Below, one piece after another: positions 24,401 to 36,260 of a stretch of DNA of 64,000 nucleotides. Origin of the DNA: Megaleporinus macrocephalus. Its lineage: Eukaryota; Chordata; Actinopteri; Characiformes; Anostomidae. Position 1 is the stretch's first letter, and each line of letters opens with the position of its first letter. Under the pieces are notes generated by a model. That model worked only from the letters and a program-made list of their open reading frames with translations, ran no database searches and had not been told where the DNA came from. Position numbers and translations under genes: made by a program. The DNA lies in contig CM038717.1 in assembly GCA_021613375.1 (NCBI GenBank), forward strand, positions 36,845,199 through 36,909,198, written 5' to 3'.

Positions 24401-27400
24401 TGTATGTGGACTGCTGGGAGCAGTGTGTAGAGTTTAAGTGTGTGTGTATGTGGACTGCTGGGAGCAGTGTGTAGAGTTTAAGTGTGTGTGTATGTGGTCT
24501 GCTGGGAGCAGTGTGTAGAGTTTAAGTGTGTGTGTGTGTATGTGGTCTGCTGGGAGCAGTGTGTAGAGTTTGAGTGTGTGTGTATGTGGTCTGCTGGGAG
24601 CAGTGTGTAGAGTTTAAGTGTGTGTGTGTGTGGTCTGCTGGGAGCAGTGTGTAGAGTTTAAGTGTGTGTGTGTGGTCTGCTGGGAGCAGTGTGTAGAGTT
24701 TAAGTGTGTGTGTGTATGGTCTGCTGGGAGCAGTGTGTAGAGTTTAAGTGTGTGTGTGTATGTGGTCTGCTGGGAGCAGTGTGTAGAGTTTAAGTGTGTG
24801 TGTATGTGGTCTGCTGGGAGCAGTGTGTAGAGTTTAAGTGTGTGTGTATGTGGTCTGCTGGGAGCAGTGTGTAGAGTTTAAGTGTGTGTGTATGTGGTCT
24901 GCTGGGAGCAGTGTGTAGAGTTTAAGTGTGTGTGTGTATGTGGACTGCTGGGAGCAGTGTGTAGAGTTTAAGTGTGTGTGTATGTGGACTGCTGGGAGCA
25001 GTGTGTAGAGTTTAAGTGTGTGTGTATGTGGTCTGCTGGGAGCAGTGTGTAGAGTTTAAGTGTGTGTGTGGTCTGCTGGGAGCAGCGTGTAGAGTTTAAG
25101 TGTGTGTGTGTGTGTGGTCTGCTGGGAGCAGTTTGTAGAGTTTAAGTGTGTGTGTGTGTGTGGTCTGCTGGGAGCAGTGTGTAGAGTTTGAGTGTGTGTG
25201 TATGTGGTCTGCTGGGAGCAGCGTGTAGAGTTTAAGTGTGTGTGTGTGTGGTCTGCTGGGAGCAGCGTGTAGAGTTTAAGTGTGTGTGTGTGGTCTGCTG
25301 GGAGCAGTGTGTAGAGTTTACGTGTGTGTGTGTGTGGTCTGCTGGGAGAATTATGTAGAGTTTAAGTGTGTGTGTGTGGTCTGCTGGGAGCAGTGTGTAG
25401 AGTTTAAGTGTGTGTGTGTATGTGGTCTGCTGGGAGCAGTGTGTAGAGTTTAAGTGTGTGTGTGTGTGGTCTGCTGGGAGCAGTGTGTAGAGTTTAAGTG
25501 TGTGTGTGTGTGGTCTGCTGGGAGCAGTGTGTAGAGTTTAAGTGTGTGTGTATGTGGTCTGCTGGGAGCAGTGTGTAGAGTTTAAGTGTGTGTGTATGTG
25601 GTCTGCTGGGAGCAGTGTGTAGAGTTTAAGTGTGTGTGTGTATGTGGTCTGCTGGGAGCAGTGTGTAGAGTTTAAGTGTGTGTGTGTGTGGTCTGCTGGG
25701 AGCAGTGTGTAGAGTTTAAGTGTGTGTGTATGTGGTCTGCTGGGAGCAGTGTGTAGAGTTTAAGTGTGTGTGTATGTGGTCTGCTGGGAGCAGTGTGTAG
25801 AGTTTAAGTGTGTGTGTGTATGTGGTCTGCTGGGAGCAGTGTGTAGAGTTTAAGTGTGTGTGTATGTGGTCTGCTGGGAGCAGTGTGTAGAGTTTAAGTG
25901 TGTGTGTGTATGTGGTCTGCTGGGAGCAGTGTGTAGAGTTTAAGTGTGTGTGTGTGTGTGGTCTGCTGGGAGCAGTGTGTAGAGTTTAAGTGTGTGTGTA
26001 TGTGGTCTGCTGGGAGCAGTGTGTAGAGTTTAAGTGTGTGTGTGTATGTGGTCTGCTGGGAGCAGTGTGTAGAGTTTAAGTGTGTGTGTGTATGTGGTCT
26101 GCTGGGAGCAGTGTGTAGAGTTTAAGTGTGTGTGTGTGTGGTCTGCTGGGAGCAGTGTGTAGAGTTTAAGTGTGTGTGTATGTGGTCTGCTGGGAGCAGC
26201 GTGTAGAGTTTAAGTGTGTGTGTGTGTGGTCTGCTGGGAGCAGTGTGTAGACTTTAAGTGTGTGTGTATGTGGTCTGCTGGGAGCAGTATGTAGAGTTTA
26301 AGTGTGTGTGTGTGGTCTGCTGGGAGCAGTGTGTAGAGTTTAAGTGTGTGTGTGTATGTGGTCTGCTGGGAGCAGTGTGTAGAGTTTAAGTGTGTGTGTG
26401 TGTGTGGTCTGCTGGGAGCAGTGTGTAGAGTTTAAGTGTGTGTGTATGTGGTCTGCTGGGAGCAGTGTGTAGAGTTTAAGTGTGTGTGTGTGTGTGTGGT
26501 CTGCTGGGAGCAGTGTGTAGAGTTTACGTGTGTGTGTATGTGGTCTGCTGGGAGCAGTGTGTAGAGTTTAAGTGTGTGTGTATGTGGTCTGCTGGGAGCA
26601 GTGTGTAGAGTTTAAGTGTGTGTGTGTATGTGGACTGCTGGGAGCAGTGTGTAGAATTTAAGTATGTGTGTATGTGGACTGCTGGGAGCAGTGTGTAGAG
26701 TTTAAGTGTGTGTGTATGTGGTCTGCTGGGAGCAGTGTGTAGAGTTTAAGTGTGTGTGTGTATGTGGTCTGCTGGGAGCAGTGTGTAGAGTTTGAGTGTG
26801 TGTGTATGTGGTCTGCTGGGAGCAGTGTGTAGAGTTTAAGTGTGTGTGTGTGTGGTCTGCTGGGAGCAGTGTGTAGAGTTTAAGTGTGTGTGTGTGTGGT
26901 CTGCTGGGAGCAGTGTGTAGAGTTTAAGTGTGTGTGTGTATGGTCTGCTGGGAGCAGTGTGTAGAGTTTAAGTGTGTGTGTGTATGTGGTCTGCTGGGAG
27001 CAGTGTGTAGAGTTTAAGTGTGTGTGTATGTGGTCTGCTGGGAGCAGTGTGTAGAGTTTAAGTGTGTGTGTATGTGGTCTGCTGGGAGCAGTGTGTAGAG
27101 TTTAAGTGTGTGTGTATGTGGTCTGCTGGGAGCAGTGTGTAGAGTTTAAGTGTGTGTGTGTGTATGTGGTCTGCTGGGAGCAGTGTGTAGAGTTTGAGTG
27201 TGTGTGTATGTGGTCTGCTGGGAGCAGTGTGTAGAGTTTAAGTGTGTGTGTGTGTGGTCTGCTGGGAGCAGTGTGTAGAGTTTAAGTGTGTGTGTGTGTG
27301 GTCTGCTGGGAGCAGTGTGTAGAGTTTAAGTGTGTGTGTGTATGGTCTGCTGGGAGCAGTGTGTAGAGTTTAAGTGTGTGTGTGTATGTGGTCTGCTGGG

Positions 27401-30315
27401 AGCAGTGTGTAGAGTTTAAGTGTGTGTGTATGTGGTCTGCTGGGAGCAGTGTGTAGAGTTTAAGTGTGTGTGTATGTGGTCTGCTGGGAGCAGTGTGTAG
27501 AGTTTAAGTGTGTGTGTATGTGGTCTGCTGGGAGCAGTGTGTAGAGTTTAAGTGTGTGTGTGTATGTGGACTGCTGGGAGCAGTGTGTAGAGTTTAAGTG
27601 TGTGTGTATGTGGACTGCTGGGAGCAGTGTGTAGAGTTTAAGTGTGTGTGTATGTGGTCTGCTGGGAGCAGTGTGTAGAGTTTAAGTGTGTGTGTGGTCT
27701 GCTGGGAGCAGCGTGTAGAGTTTAAGTGTGTGTGTGTGTGTGGTCTGCTGGGAGCAGTTTGTAGAGTTTAAGTGTGTGTGTGTGTGTGGTCTGCTGGGAG
27801 CAGTGTGTAGAGTTTGAGTGTGTGTGTATGTGGTCTGCTGGGAGCAGCGTGTAGAGTTTAAGTGTGTGTGTGTGTGGTCTGCTGGGAGCAGCGTGTAGAG
27901 TTTAAGTGTGTGTGTGTGGTCTGCTGGGAGCAGTGTGTAGAGTTTACGTGTGTGTGTGTGTGGTCTGCTGGGAGAAGTATGTAGAGTTTAAGTGTGTGTG
28001 TGTGGTCTGCTGGGAGCAGTGTGTAGAGTTTAAGTGTGTGTGTGTATGTGGTCTGCTGGGAGCAGTGTGTAGAGTTTAAGTGTGTGTGTGTGTGGTCTGC
28101 TGGGAGCAGTGTGTAGAGTTTAAGTGTGTGTGTGTGTGGTCTGCTGGGAGCAGTGTGTAGAGTTTAAGTGTGTGTGTATGTGGTCTGCTGGGAGCAGTGT
28201 GTAGAGTTTAAGTGTGTGTGTATGTGGTCTGCTGGGAGCAGTGTGTAGAGTTTAAGTGTGTGTGTGTGTATGTGGTCTGCTGGGAGCAGTGTGTAGAGTT
28301 TAAGTGTGTGTGTATGTGGTCTGCTGGGAGCATTTTAGTAGAGTTTAAGTTTGTGTGTATGTGGTTTGCTGGGAGCAGTGTGTAGAGTTTAAGTGTGTGT
28401 GTGTATGTGGTCTGCTGGGAGCAGTGTGTAGAGTTTAAGTGTGTGTGTGTGTGGTCTGCTGGGAGCAGTGTGTAGAGTTTAAGTGTGTGTGTATGTGGTC
28501 TGCTGGGAGCAGTGTGTAGAGTTTAAGTGTGTGTGTGTATGTGGTCTGCTGGGAGCAGTGTGTAGAGTTTAAGTGTGTGTGTATGTGGTCTGCTGGGAGC
28601 AGTGTGTAGAGTTTAAGTGTGTGTGTGTATGTGGTCTGCTGGGAGCAGTGTGTAGAGTGTAAGTGTGTGTGTATGTGGTCTGCTGGGAGCAGTGTGTAGA
28701 GTTTAAGTGTGTGTGTGTGTATGTGGTCTGCTGGGAGCAATGTGTAGAGTTTAAGTGTGTGTGTGTATGTGGTCTGCTGGGAGCAGTGTGTAGAGTTTAA
28801 GTGTGTGTGTATGTGGTCTGCTGGGAGCAGTGTGTAGAGTTTGAGTGTGTGTGTATGTGGTCTGCTCGGAGCAGTGTGTAGAGTTTAAGTGTGTGTGTAT
28901 GTGGTCTGCTGGGAGCAGTGTGTAGAGTTTAAGTGTGTGTGTGTATGTGGTCTGCTGGAAGCAGTGTGTAGAGGTTAAGTGTGTGTGTATGGGGTCTGCT
29001 GGGAGCAGTGTGTAGAGTTTAAGTGTGTGTGTATGTGGTCTGCTGGGAGCAGTGTGTAGAGTTTAAGTGTGTGTGTGTATGTGGTCTGCTGGGAGCAGTG
29101 TGTAGAGTTTAAGTGTGTGTGTATGTGGTCTGCTGGGAGCAGTGTGTAGAGTTTAAGTGTGTGTGTGTGCATGTGGTCTGCTGGGAGCAGTGTGTAGAGT
29201 TTGAGTGTGTGTGTATGTGGTCTGCTGGGAGCAGTGTGTAGAGTTTAAGTGTGTGTGTGTATGTGGTCTGCTGGGAGCAGTGTGTAGAGTTTGAGTGTGT
29301 GTGTATGTGGTCTGCTGGGAGCAGTGTGTAGAGTTTAAGTGTGTGTGTGTGTGGTCTGCTGGGAGCAGTGTGTAGAGTTTAAGTGTGTGTGTGTGTGGTC
29401 TGCTGGGAGCAGTGTGTAGAGTTTAAGTGTGTGTGTATGTGGTCTGCTGGGAGCAGTGTGTAGAGTTTAAGTGTGTGTGTGTATGTGGTCTGCTGGGAGC
29501 AGTGTGTAGAGTTTAAGTGTGTGTGTATGTGGTCTGCTGGGAGCAGTGTGTAGAGTTTAAGTGTGTGTGTGTATGTGGTCTGCTGGGAGCAGTGTGTAGA
29601 GTGTAAGTGTGTGTGTATGTGGTCTGCTGGGAGCAGTGTGTAGAGTTTAAGTGTGTGTGTGTGTATGTGGTCTGCTGGGAGCAATGTGTAGAGTTTAAGT
29701 GTGTGTGTGTATGTGGTCTGCTGGGAGCAGTGTGTAGAGTTTAAGTGTGTGTGTATGTGGTCTGCTGGGAGCAGTGTGTAGAGTTTGAGTGTGTGTGTAT
29801 GTGGTCTGCTCGGAGCAGTGTGTAGAGTTTAAGTGTGTGTGTATGTGGTCTGCTGGGAGCAGTGTGTAGAGTTTAAGTGTGTGTGTGTATGTGGTCTGCT
29901 GGAAACAGTGTGTAGAGGTTAAGTGTGTGTGTATGGGGTCTGCTGGGAGCAGTGTGTAGAGTTTAAGTGTGTGTGTATGTGGTCTGCTGGGAGCAGTGTG
30001 TAGAGTTTAAGTGTGTGTGTGTATGTGGTCTGCTGGGAGCAGTGTGTAGAGTTTAAGTGTGTGTGTATGTGGTCTGCTGGGAGCAGTGTGTAGAGTTTAA
30101 GTGTGTGTGTGTGCATGTGGTCTGCTGGGAGCAGTGTGTAGAGTTTGAGTGTGTGTGTATGTGGTCTGCTGGGAGCAGTGTGTAGAGTTTAAGTGTGTGT
30201 GTGTATGTGGTCTGCTGGGAGCAGTGTGTAGAGTTTGAGTGTGTGTGTATGTGGTCTGCTGGGAGCAGTGTGTAGAGTTTAAGTGTGTGTGTGTATGTGG
30301 TCTGCTGGGAGCAGT
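18417..30315 (+). repeat. ~44-bp TG-rich minisatellite, about 260 copies, with higher-order structure
   Basis: Each unit is a conserved core (GTCTGCTGGGAGCAGTGTGT plus AGAGTTTAAG) followed by a (TG)n/TATG tract. The tract length varies, giving units of roughly 42-50 bp. It starts directly at the last 85-bp satellite unit. Diagnostic variants (GCAGTTTGTAG, GTAGACTTTAAG, GGGAGAAGTATG, GTAGAATTTAAGTATG) recur every 2.6-3.2 kb, showing a multi-kilobase higher-order repeat. Minus-strand open frames (for example 19130-19519 and 28435-28740) are pure repeat and are not genes. The alternating purine-pyrimidine TG runs could adopt Z-DNA. Confidence 0.98.
28400..30300 (+). repeat. Two near-identical 944-bp blocks within the minisatellite
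   Basis: Variant units (GAGTGTAAGTG, GCTCGGAGCAG, GTAGAGGTTAAG, GTGTGCATGTGG, GGAGCAATGTG) appear in the same order in 28.4-29.35 kb and again exactly 944 bp later. One visible difference is GGAAGCAG versus GGAAACAG. This is the most recent duplication in the array. Confidence 0.9.
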
Positions 30316-30419
30316 ACTGGTTGTAGGGTCTAACAGCAGCAGTAGGAGGGACCTAATCGGTACAGGCTTCCTCTTTCTTTGAATCCTAAAAGATTATGGG
30401 ATCTGTTTCCACAGCTATG

Positions 30420-30953
30420 CAGATGAAACAACTGTGGACCTCATGAACTGTATGAAATAAAACTGTTCTGCTGCTGAACAGACAAAGTCAAATCAGTGAC
30501 CAAGTCATCATTTATCACCTTAAGAACATCAACCAAATAATAGATTTTCTCACTGATCCAGATCTGGAGAAACTCAGCCAATGCCTTTACTTCTATCAGG
30601 GTGGAAGAAGCAGCTGAGTTCTCACTAAAAGTACAATGAAGGGAACACGTCACCCCCATTCTCAAAGAGAACAGGTACTATTACTGGTCTATCAATCACT
30701 GAATGGTGCAGAACCCCAGCTTATTTATGCTGCAGCAACATAAGCAGAACTCTTAGATCACTAGCAACTATCTTTAATGTTTCCTTTCTATTCAACTATT
30801 ATTTCCAATCATGTTTCATAGTGTTAATTTCTGTTCTCCTACATCTTTTTACATTTTAATTTGAATTATCTTTGCTATCTTTGTTATTTGTAAAGCACTT
30901 AAAATGAATGACAGCAGTGTATGACACATGCTAGGTAAATAAACCTGGCTTGC
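30420..30953 (+). mobile_element. L2-group LINE 3' remnant
   Basis: Shifted plus-strand frames give pieces of the C-terminal reverse transcriptase region of L2-like LINEs: LKNINQIIDFLTDPDLEKL near 30520-30580, then TPILKE and SLNGAEPQLIYAA near 30650-30735. The 3' end (TTGTAAAGCACTT, then GGTAAATAAACCTGGCTTG near 30890-30953) fits an L2-type tail. The frame is broken repeatedly, so this is a dead, 5'-truncated copy. Confidence 0.65.
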
Positions 30954-31541
30954 CCACATGCGTTAGAACACGCTTGTGTTGGTTTGTGCAACTGAAATGA
31001 AAACTGAAGGCAGATGGAGAAGAGCTGTTATAGAGCTGTTCAAAATAATAATAATAATTATGTTAATACAGTTTAAAAACATGTTTACAGTTTACACTTA
31101 CACTATTGACGTTTAGATGTAGATTCACGAATCCATTACAGAACGACGTGACAATGTTTATTCAGAGAGTCTCATCCAACAAAGGTATTGAAATTAGTAA
31201 AATCCATATGTTAACGTTATTAATTAATGAGCTGAAAGGTATAATCTATATATATAACAGATATTTTATTGCCAATCAAAGAAGATTATTTGTTCATTAT
31301 CACATTCAGTGCTATTGTTTATACTTATGTAACTACAGAAATCAAACCAATTCAACTCAAAATTTTTTAAATCCAAACACATTCTTTACATTTATTCATG
31401 AAATTTAGAACAATCATAAGACTTATAGAAACAGAATATTTTCCATCTCCAGTAAAGTAAGGTTTTGTTTTGACAGTGATTGTTTGCATCACTGGAGTCT
31501 AGTATGTGTCACGTAGTCATTAGACAATGTGTGGTGTTAGT
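30954..31541. other. AT-rich unique sequence
   Basis: No gene or RNA seen. The open frame at 31106-31408 has no domain and runs through AT-rich sequence. Confidence 0.4.
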
Positions 31542-31790
31542 TGTCACACCCTGCCTGTCCTCGCCCGTCTGTTTACGTCCTGTCATACACATGTGCTATG
31601 TATTTGTCACATGCTCCTTGTCTCTGCCCTAGCCCAACCTGTCTTACCGGTCCCCTGTTTGTCATCAGTCCCGTCAGCTGTTTCCCTGGTTCGGGCACTT
31701 TGTGTTTTGTTTTGATTTCATTAAAGTACTTTTTTGTACTTTTGGCTTGCATGTGCGTCCTCTGTTCGTCCTGCCAGATCACGATAGTAG
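31542..31790 (+). mobile_element. Ty3/Gypsy-like solo LTR
   Basis: The segment starts TGTCACACCCTG and ends near GATCACGATA, a degraded form of a TG...CA pair. It has the C/T-rich composition of fish Gypsy-type LTRs, with ATTAAAG as a plausible polyadenylation signal near 31719. Flanks TTAGT and GTAGT may be a decayed 5-bp target duplication. No internal gag-pol sequence adjoins it. Confidence 0.55.
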
Positions 31791-33559
31791 TTAACTAATG
31801 AGACGAGCTGAAGAGTATCATTTGTTTGTTTATTTACACATTATTTTCATGTTCAAAGTGAAATAATAAAAAAGATAATAGGCTATAAGAGCGTGATTTA
31901 AACAGAATACAGAAGCTCGACAATAGGGAGCGGTATTAAAAATGGTTTTATTGCATTGAAGGACCATGCTTGGCTCTCTTTTAATGGTGTATGAGAACCA
32001 AAGATGTCTGCTATGGTATTATTCCAAAAACGTCTAGTGGTTTTCTTAAGCTAACAAGGCAGGAATTGTATTGAGTGAACACATGTTTGTAACTTGCAGT
32101 TTAGAAGCAAAGAGTTTGTTGATTCCTGAATTTGAGCAACACATTTCATGCCTGCTTAGTGTCAGAGGACATTTGTCTTGCCAATAAAAAGGACCTTCCT
32201 CCATGTTGTGTTTATTGATTTAATTCCTTTTCATGATAAGGTTTGGGTCTTGCAGCAAAGGTAGATAAAGTAACTGTAGACTTGTAATTGTATGTCACTT
32301 TACTAGATGGTGTTTTAGAAATTCTTTAAAATGCTGTGAAGCACTTATGAATGTTGCTTTGTCATGTCACTTTACTATATGGACAGTTATCTATCTATCT
32401 ATCCGTCTTCCCTTTTATCCTTCTAGTCATTGTGGGGCTGCATCAGGGAGGACTAAGAGTTATCATCAATCACTGGAGGGATTGCAGCTATAACTTTGTA
32501 CTTTACGGTAATGCAAATAAAATATATTTAAAAAAACTGAAGGAATCAGTCCTTAGGATAATGGTGCATATTACATTTAACTTGAAGAGGTGTCAATTAA
32601 GCTGGATAATCAATGCACAGTTATGCTAGTACCTTCTCCAATACCATAAGCAAGGAAGAAGATAAAAAATAGCCTGTAAAGTGTTAATTGATCCTTGATG
32701 TAGAGTACCAGCATTTAAACCCAAGCAGTTAAACTTAAAAGAAAAATAAATACATAGAAATACATAATAATATATTTTTTTCAACAATATATTTTAAAGT
32801 TATGATTTTAAAGAACACAGAAGATACAAATGCTTAAGAAAAAAACAATATTAATAATTAAAAAAAAATTAAATTTGAGCAAGCCAATATGTCAAATATC
32901 AATACACGGTATGTGTTATTTTGACACTTTGTATTTGTTTCTGTTCTTGGTGAAATGACATAGTAGTCCATATTAATGTCATGTCAAATATGTATCTGTT
33001 ATGAATGTGTATTTAGACATTTGTGAACATGTTATGAAATGTTTATGTAGGTTGTTATGAATGTGTCATGTAAACAACCTTCAAATAAAGTGTTACCGAA
33101 CTGGTTATATGCTGAGCAGAAAAGCAAAGTACAGCCCTGTATGACAACAAAAGACCTGTAGGAAGGTGTAGCTGACTCTGGTGGAGTGGTGGAGTCACAT
33201 TCTACTGCAGCACTGCTTGCGTATATTCATTAACTTTTTCAAGGAGTTATCAGACTGAAATATTACCTGTGCCCTCATTACAAAAATATATTTCTGAAGT
33301 GTGCAAAACAACATATCAGCCAGAGGTATGTGGGAAACAAGTGCTGCTGACTGAAGAGTTAGAAAAAATACATCTGTTCAAAACAGCTTGCTACCTAAAC
33401 TGTGTTCATTTCTTTTCACTTCAAATATCAAATATTCGTCCAGGATGCCAAACATTTGTATATAACTGTAATAGGCAGAAAAAATAATAGATATTATTAT
33501 CATATAAATATTATTCAAATATAAATATATTTGAATCAGATATTTAATCTGGTGTTCAA
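31791..33559. other. AT-rich non-coding region
   Basis: No supported gene. A short TATC run lies at 32389-32402. Around 32990-33096 the string AACCTTCAAATAAAGTGTTACC resembles the terminus of a common fish DNA transposon, but the partner end is not visible. Confidence 0.4.
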
Positions 33560-33690
33560 CATCAGCAGATTCCAAAGGAGCAAATTCTACTCCACTTGTG
33601 AGGGAACTGTCTGTCTGGTGGGAAACTACTGCATCATAGTGACCTGATCTGGATATAAACTGTGGGCTGATGGGTCTGAACACTGAGGGA
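33560..33690 (-). other. Possible coding fragment ending an OTU-like fold (weak)
   Basis: A minus-strand frame reads FRPISPQFISRSGHYDAVV and continues in a hydrophilic stretch to about 33545, where it becomes AT-rich. GHYDAVV resembles the C-terminal catalytic-His strand of OTU-type proteases, often written HYD or HYN followed by hydrophobics. The match is short and could be chance; no catalytic Cys segment was found. Confidence 0.15.
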
Positions 33691-34307
33691 CCATCTACAA
33701 TTGACAGTCTTCAGACTGCATACAGTGCACACCTGTATAAATGTTTCAGATTTAGTTTAGGTCTAAAAGAAGGAAGACCACAAAAACAGGCAGTCAGATT
33801 ATTTTTTTTACAACAGACTGTATTTATATGTAATGTTCATGAGTCATCTCAGAAGAAGATTTCTACCAGGCTGATCTTTTAACTTTACTCAGTAAAATAA
33901 TAAATGTTCAACTCTCAAATTCCAATAGAGAGCAGCTTTAAGTCTTCTTTATGTTTTAGTCTCCGTGTACACCTCTGGATCTGCCCTCTCTTATCACTCA
34001 CATCACTGTTTACACTTTGTTTACCATGTATCTTGGAAATGATGTTGTCTTAGGATGTTTAGTTGTTGACTTTAATACACTGCTTTCCAGTATTAATCCA
34101 TTTCAGGAATATAGTTTTTATAACTTTCTATTGTATTTTCTATGATTATGGACTCACATATGCTAAATCTACATATTTAACCCATTCAAGCTGTTTTGAT
34201 CAGTTCCTAAAAATATAAAAACTATATTAATACTGTGAATATATAAAACTATAATAATACTGTGAAGTAAATATAATAATATGGAATAAACACATGCATG
34301 CACTTAC
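33691..34307. other. AT-rich non-coding region
   Basis: No gene, RNA or repeat recognised. Confidence 0.35.
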
Positions 34308-34381
34308 CTCTGTGTGTTAGTCAGATCATAAGAAGGTAACAGTTGTGGAGAGCTGTACACATCAACAATTCAAGAAGTGGT
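34308..34381 (-). other. Candidate non-coding internal exon (weak)
   Basis: The minus-strand acceptor CTTTTCTATTGTAG precedes 34381, and ACAGAG|GTAAGT gives a near-consensus donor after 34308. All three frames contain stops, so if real it is a UTR or non-coding RNA exon. A second minus-strand donor, CTGAAG|GTAAAT, occurs upstream at 34591, which would give a two-exon 5' leader. Confidence 0.25.
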
Positions 34382-34774
34382 CTACAATAGAAAAGACATT
34401 CAAATTCAAATTTAAATTCATTTAGAGAAATCTACACAAGAGTTAGATCAGCTCAACACCTCATACTTTCACATCCAGTTCAACATTATTAAACAATTAA
34501 TGACAAAATATTAAAATACTGATTATTAGTATTAAAATATAACAAACCAACAGTTTTTTACAGTGTAACAAAACTAGCATCTGAATTTACCTTCAGGATG
34601 AGATGTACACTCTTCAGCAGTCAGTCAGGTTTTAAAACATGAGATGGGTGAGGCTATAAAGCAGGTTTGGTAGTTGTTGATCAGGGATGGATATGGAAAG
34701 TAAAATTAAAAGCATTCCAAAATGGATTAAAATAGAATTTCATTTATGTAGAAAATGTTATGTATGCAGCTTGT

Positions 34775-34816
34775 GTACACACACACACACACCCACACCC
34801 ACACGCACACACCCCA
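34775..34816. repeat. (CA)n-rich microsatellite
   Basis: An interrupted CA dinucleotide tract with CCCA and CGCA variants, at the start of a duplicated repeat segment. Confidence 0.9.
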
Positions 34817-35145
34817 CCATAAGAAAGCTGGTTTATTTTTTTTCACAGGACATTGTAGCTTTAGCTTCTCACTGTAGTATTCTTTGTTTTCCATTTTTAG
34901 TTTCAATGATGTAGTTGATTAAACTTAATATACAAAGTTTTTTTTTAATAAACGACTCATTCACTCTCACTTGAGTCATTTCTTTCTTAATACTTTTACT
35001 CATACTCGAGTAACTTATCACTAAAATAAGAGTACCGAGGGCATAGGAGTGGGTTTGACATTGGGGGAACATATTTTCTAATATGAATCAAAGCCCACCC
35101 TACCCTCTAAAATATTACCTATAAGCTGATTCCATTGTGGACATT
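34817..35145 (+). repeat. Dispersed repeat copy A, with insertion
   Basis: It matches 36027-36260: ACCATAAGAAAGCTGGTTTA, a GTAGTATTCTTTGTTTTCCA block, ATGATGTAGTTGATTAAACT, and later ATATGAATCAAAGCCC and ACCTATAAGCTGATTCCA. About 34925-35038 has no counterpart in the other copy and contains ACTCGAGTAAC-like sequence resembling the MITE at 62.6 kb. Confidence 0.85.
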
Positions 35146-35988
35146 GGTGTGGGAACCGGGGGGGATGGGGGGATGTGTCCCACCCAATATCAGAAACAGG
35201 TAGATTTGTCCCACCCAAAAAATAAACCACAGAAAAGCAGAAACTGTTTAAGAACAATTCTTTCAAGATGGCAGCCATCTTAATTCACGCACTGTGTTTG
35301 TTGTTAGTAAAGGGGGTTTGGTTGTTAGGTTGAGGAGGGCTCTCGCCTCGCTGGAGCGTCTGGAAGCTCGCGGCAACTTTAAACGTGAGGTCAGTGATGA
35401 AAGAAATAAAGAGCAACGATGACCATATATACTGCAACAAACCGCTTTAGTATAATGTGTTGTTATGGTAACAGACTAGGGGGGTTTGGGTTAGCTAATG
35501 TTTATATTAACTTTAGTCAGAAGGCACTCTGAAACGTAAAGTATTATTTTCTGGCCACGCCCCAAACTGCAGACTGCTACTACACTACATGCGTAATATG
35601 ATAATAAATTACATTAATTAAAAAAAATAATAATAAAAAACATATAATCAATAAAATAAGTAAACAAATGAATAAAGACTCCATCATTATAAATGCTTTC
35701 AGTAGTGCAGTATGTAATGTTCCAGAGTTTGCTGTTTGGGACACAGCCTTACTGTCTAACATTAATATTAGTCTAGTCTAGTCAGGAAACCTTAACATAC
35801 ATTTATTTATCATTTAATTTCAGAATTATGCCACAAAAGAAAAAAAAAATCTTTTGGATATATATGTACATAATGTAATGTGGAGTGTCTTGTTTAGTTT
35901 GTAAAGTAATATTTAATTGGATTTATCTAATAATAAACAGATGTACAGATAATGTTGTATATTGTTTATTTATTTGTAATTTACTGTA

Positions 35989-35993
<5 letters not shown>
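35146..35993. other. Repeat-derived and AT-rich sequence
   Basis: At 35170-35225 the paired strings GTCCCACCCAATATCAGAAA and GTCCCACCCAAAA suggest an old fish repeat. A GC-richer patch follows at 35330-35390. Otherwise AT-rich, with no gene. Confidence 0.4.

Positions 35994-36026
<33 letters not shown>
35994..36026. repeat. (CA)n microsatellite
   Basis: An uninterrupted CA run of about 16 copies at the left edge of dispersed repeat copy B. Confidence 0.95.
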
Positions 36027-36029
<3 letters not shown>

Positions 36030-36260
36030 CACCATAAGAAAGCTGGTTTATCTTCTTCACGGGACATTTTAGCTTTAGCTTCTCACTGTAGTATTCTTTG
36101 TTTTCCATTTTTAGTTTCAATGATGTAGTTGATTAAACTCAGAAATATTTTAAGGTTGTGGATATCAAGGGCGTAGGAGCGGGTTTCACATTGAGGGGAC
36201 ACATTTGCTAATATGAATCAAAGCCCCCCTATCCCCTAAACATTACCTATAAGCTGATTC
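36027..36260 (+). repeat. Dispersed repeat copy B
   Basis: Paralogue of 34817-35145, and like it preceded by a CA microsatellite. Its last bases (GATTCCACTGTAGG) are the first unit of the 40-bp tandem array, so the array grew from the repeat's end. Confidence 0.85.

Noticed and set aside
19130..30116. Minus-strand open frames of 65-129 codons with a repeating LPADHTHT-type peptide
   Set aside because: Pure 44-46-bp minisatellite. The frame survives only where unit lengths happen to sum to multiples of three, and identical frames repeat 944 bp apart.
18417..30315. CRISPR-like array
   Set aside because: Direct repeats are contiguous with only TG-length variation between cores. There are no unique spacers and no cas genes, and the genome is vertebrate.
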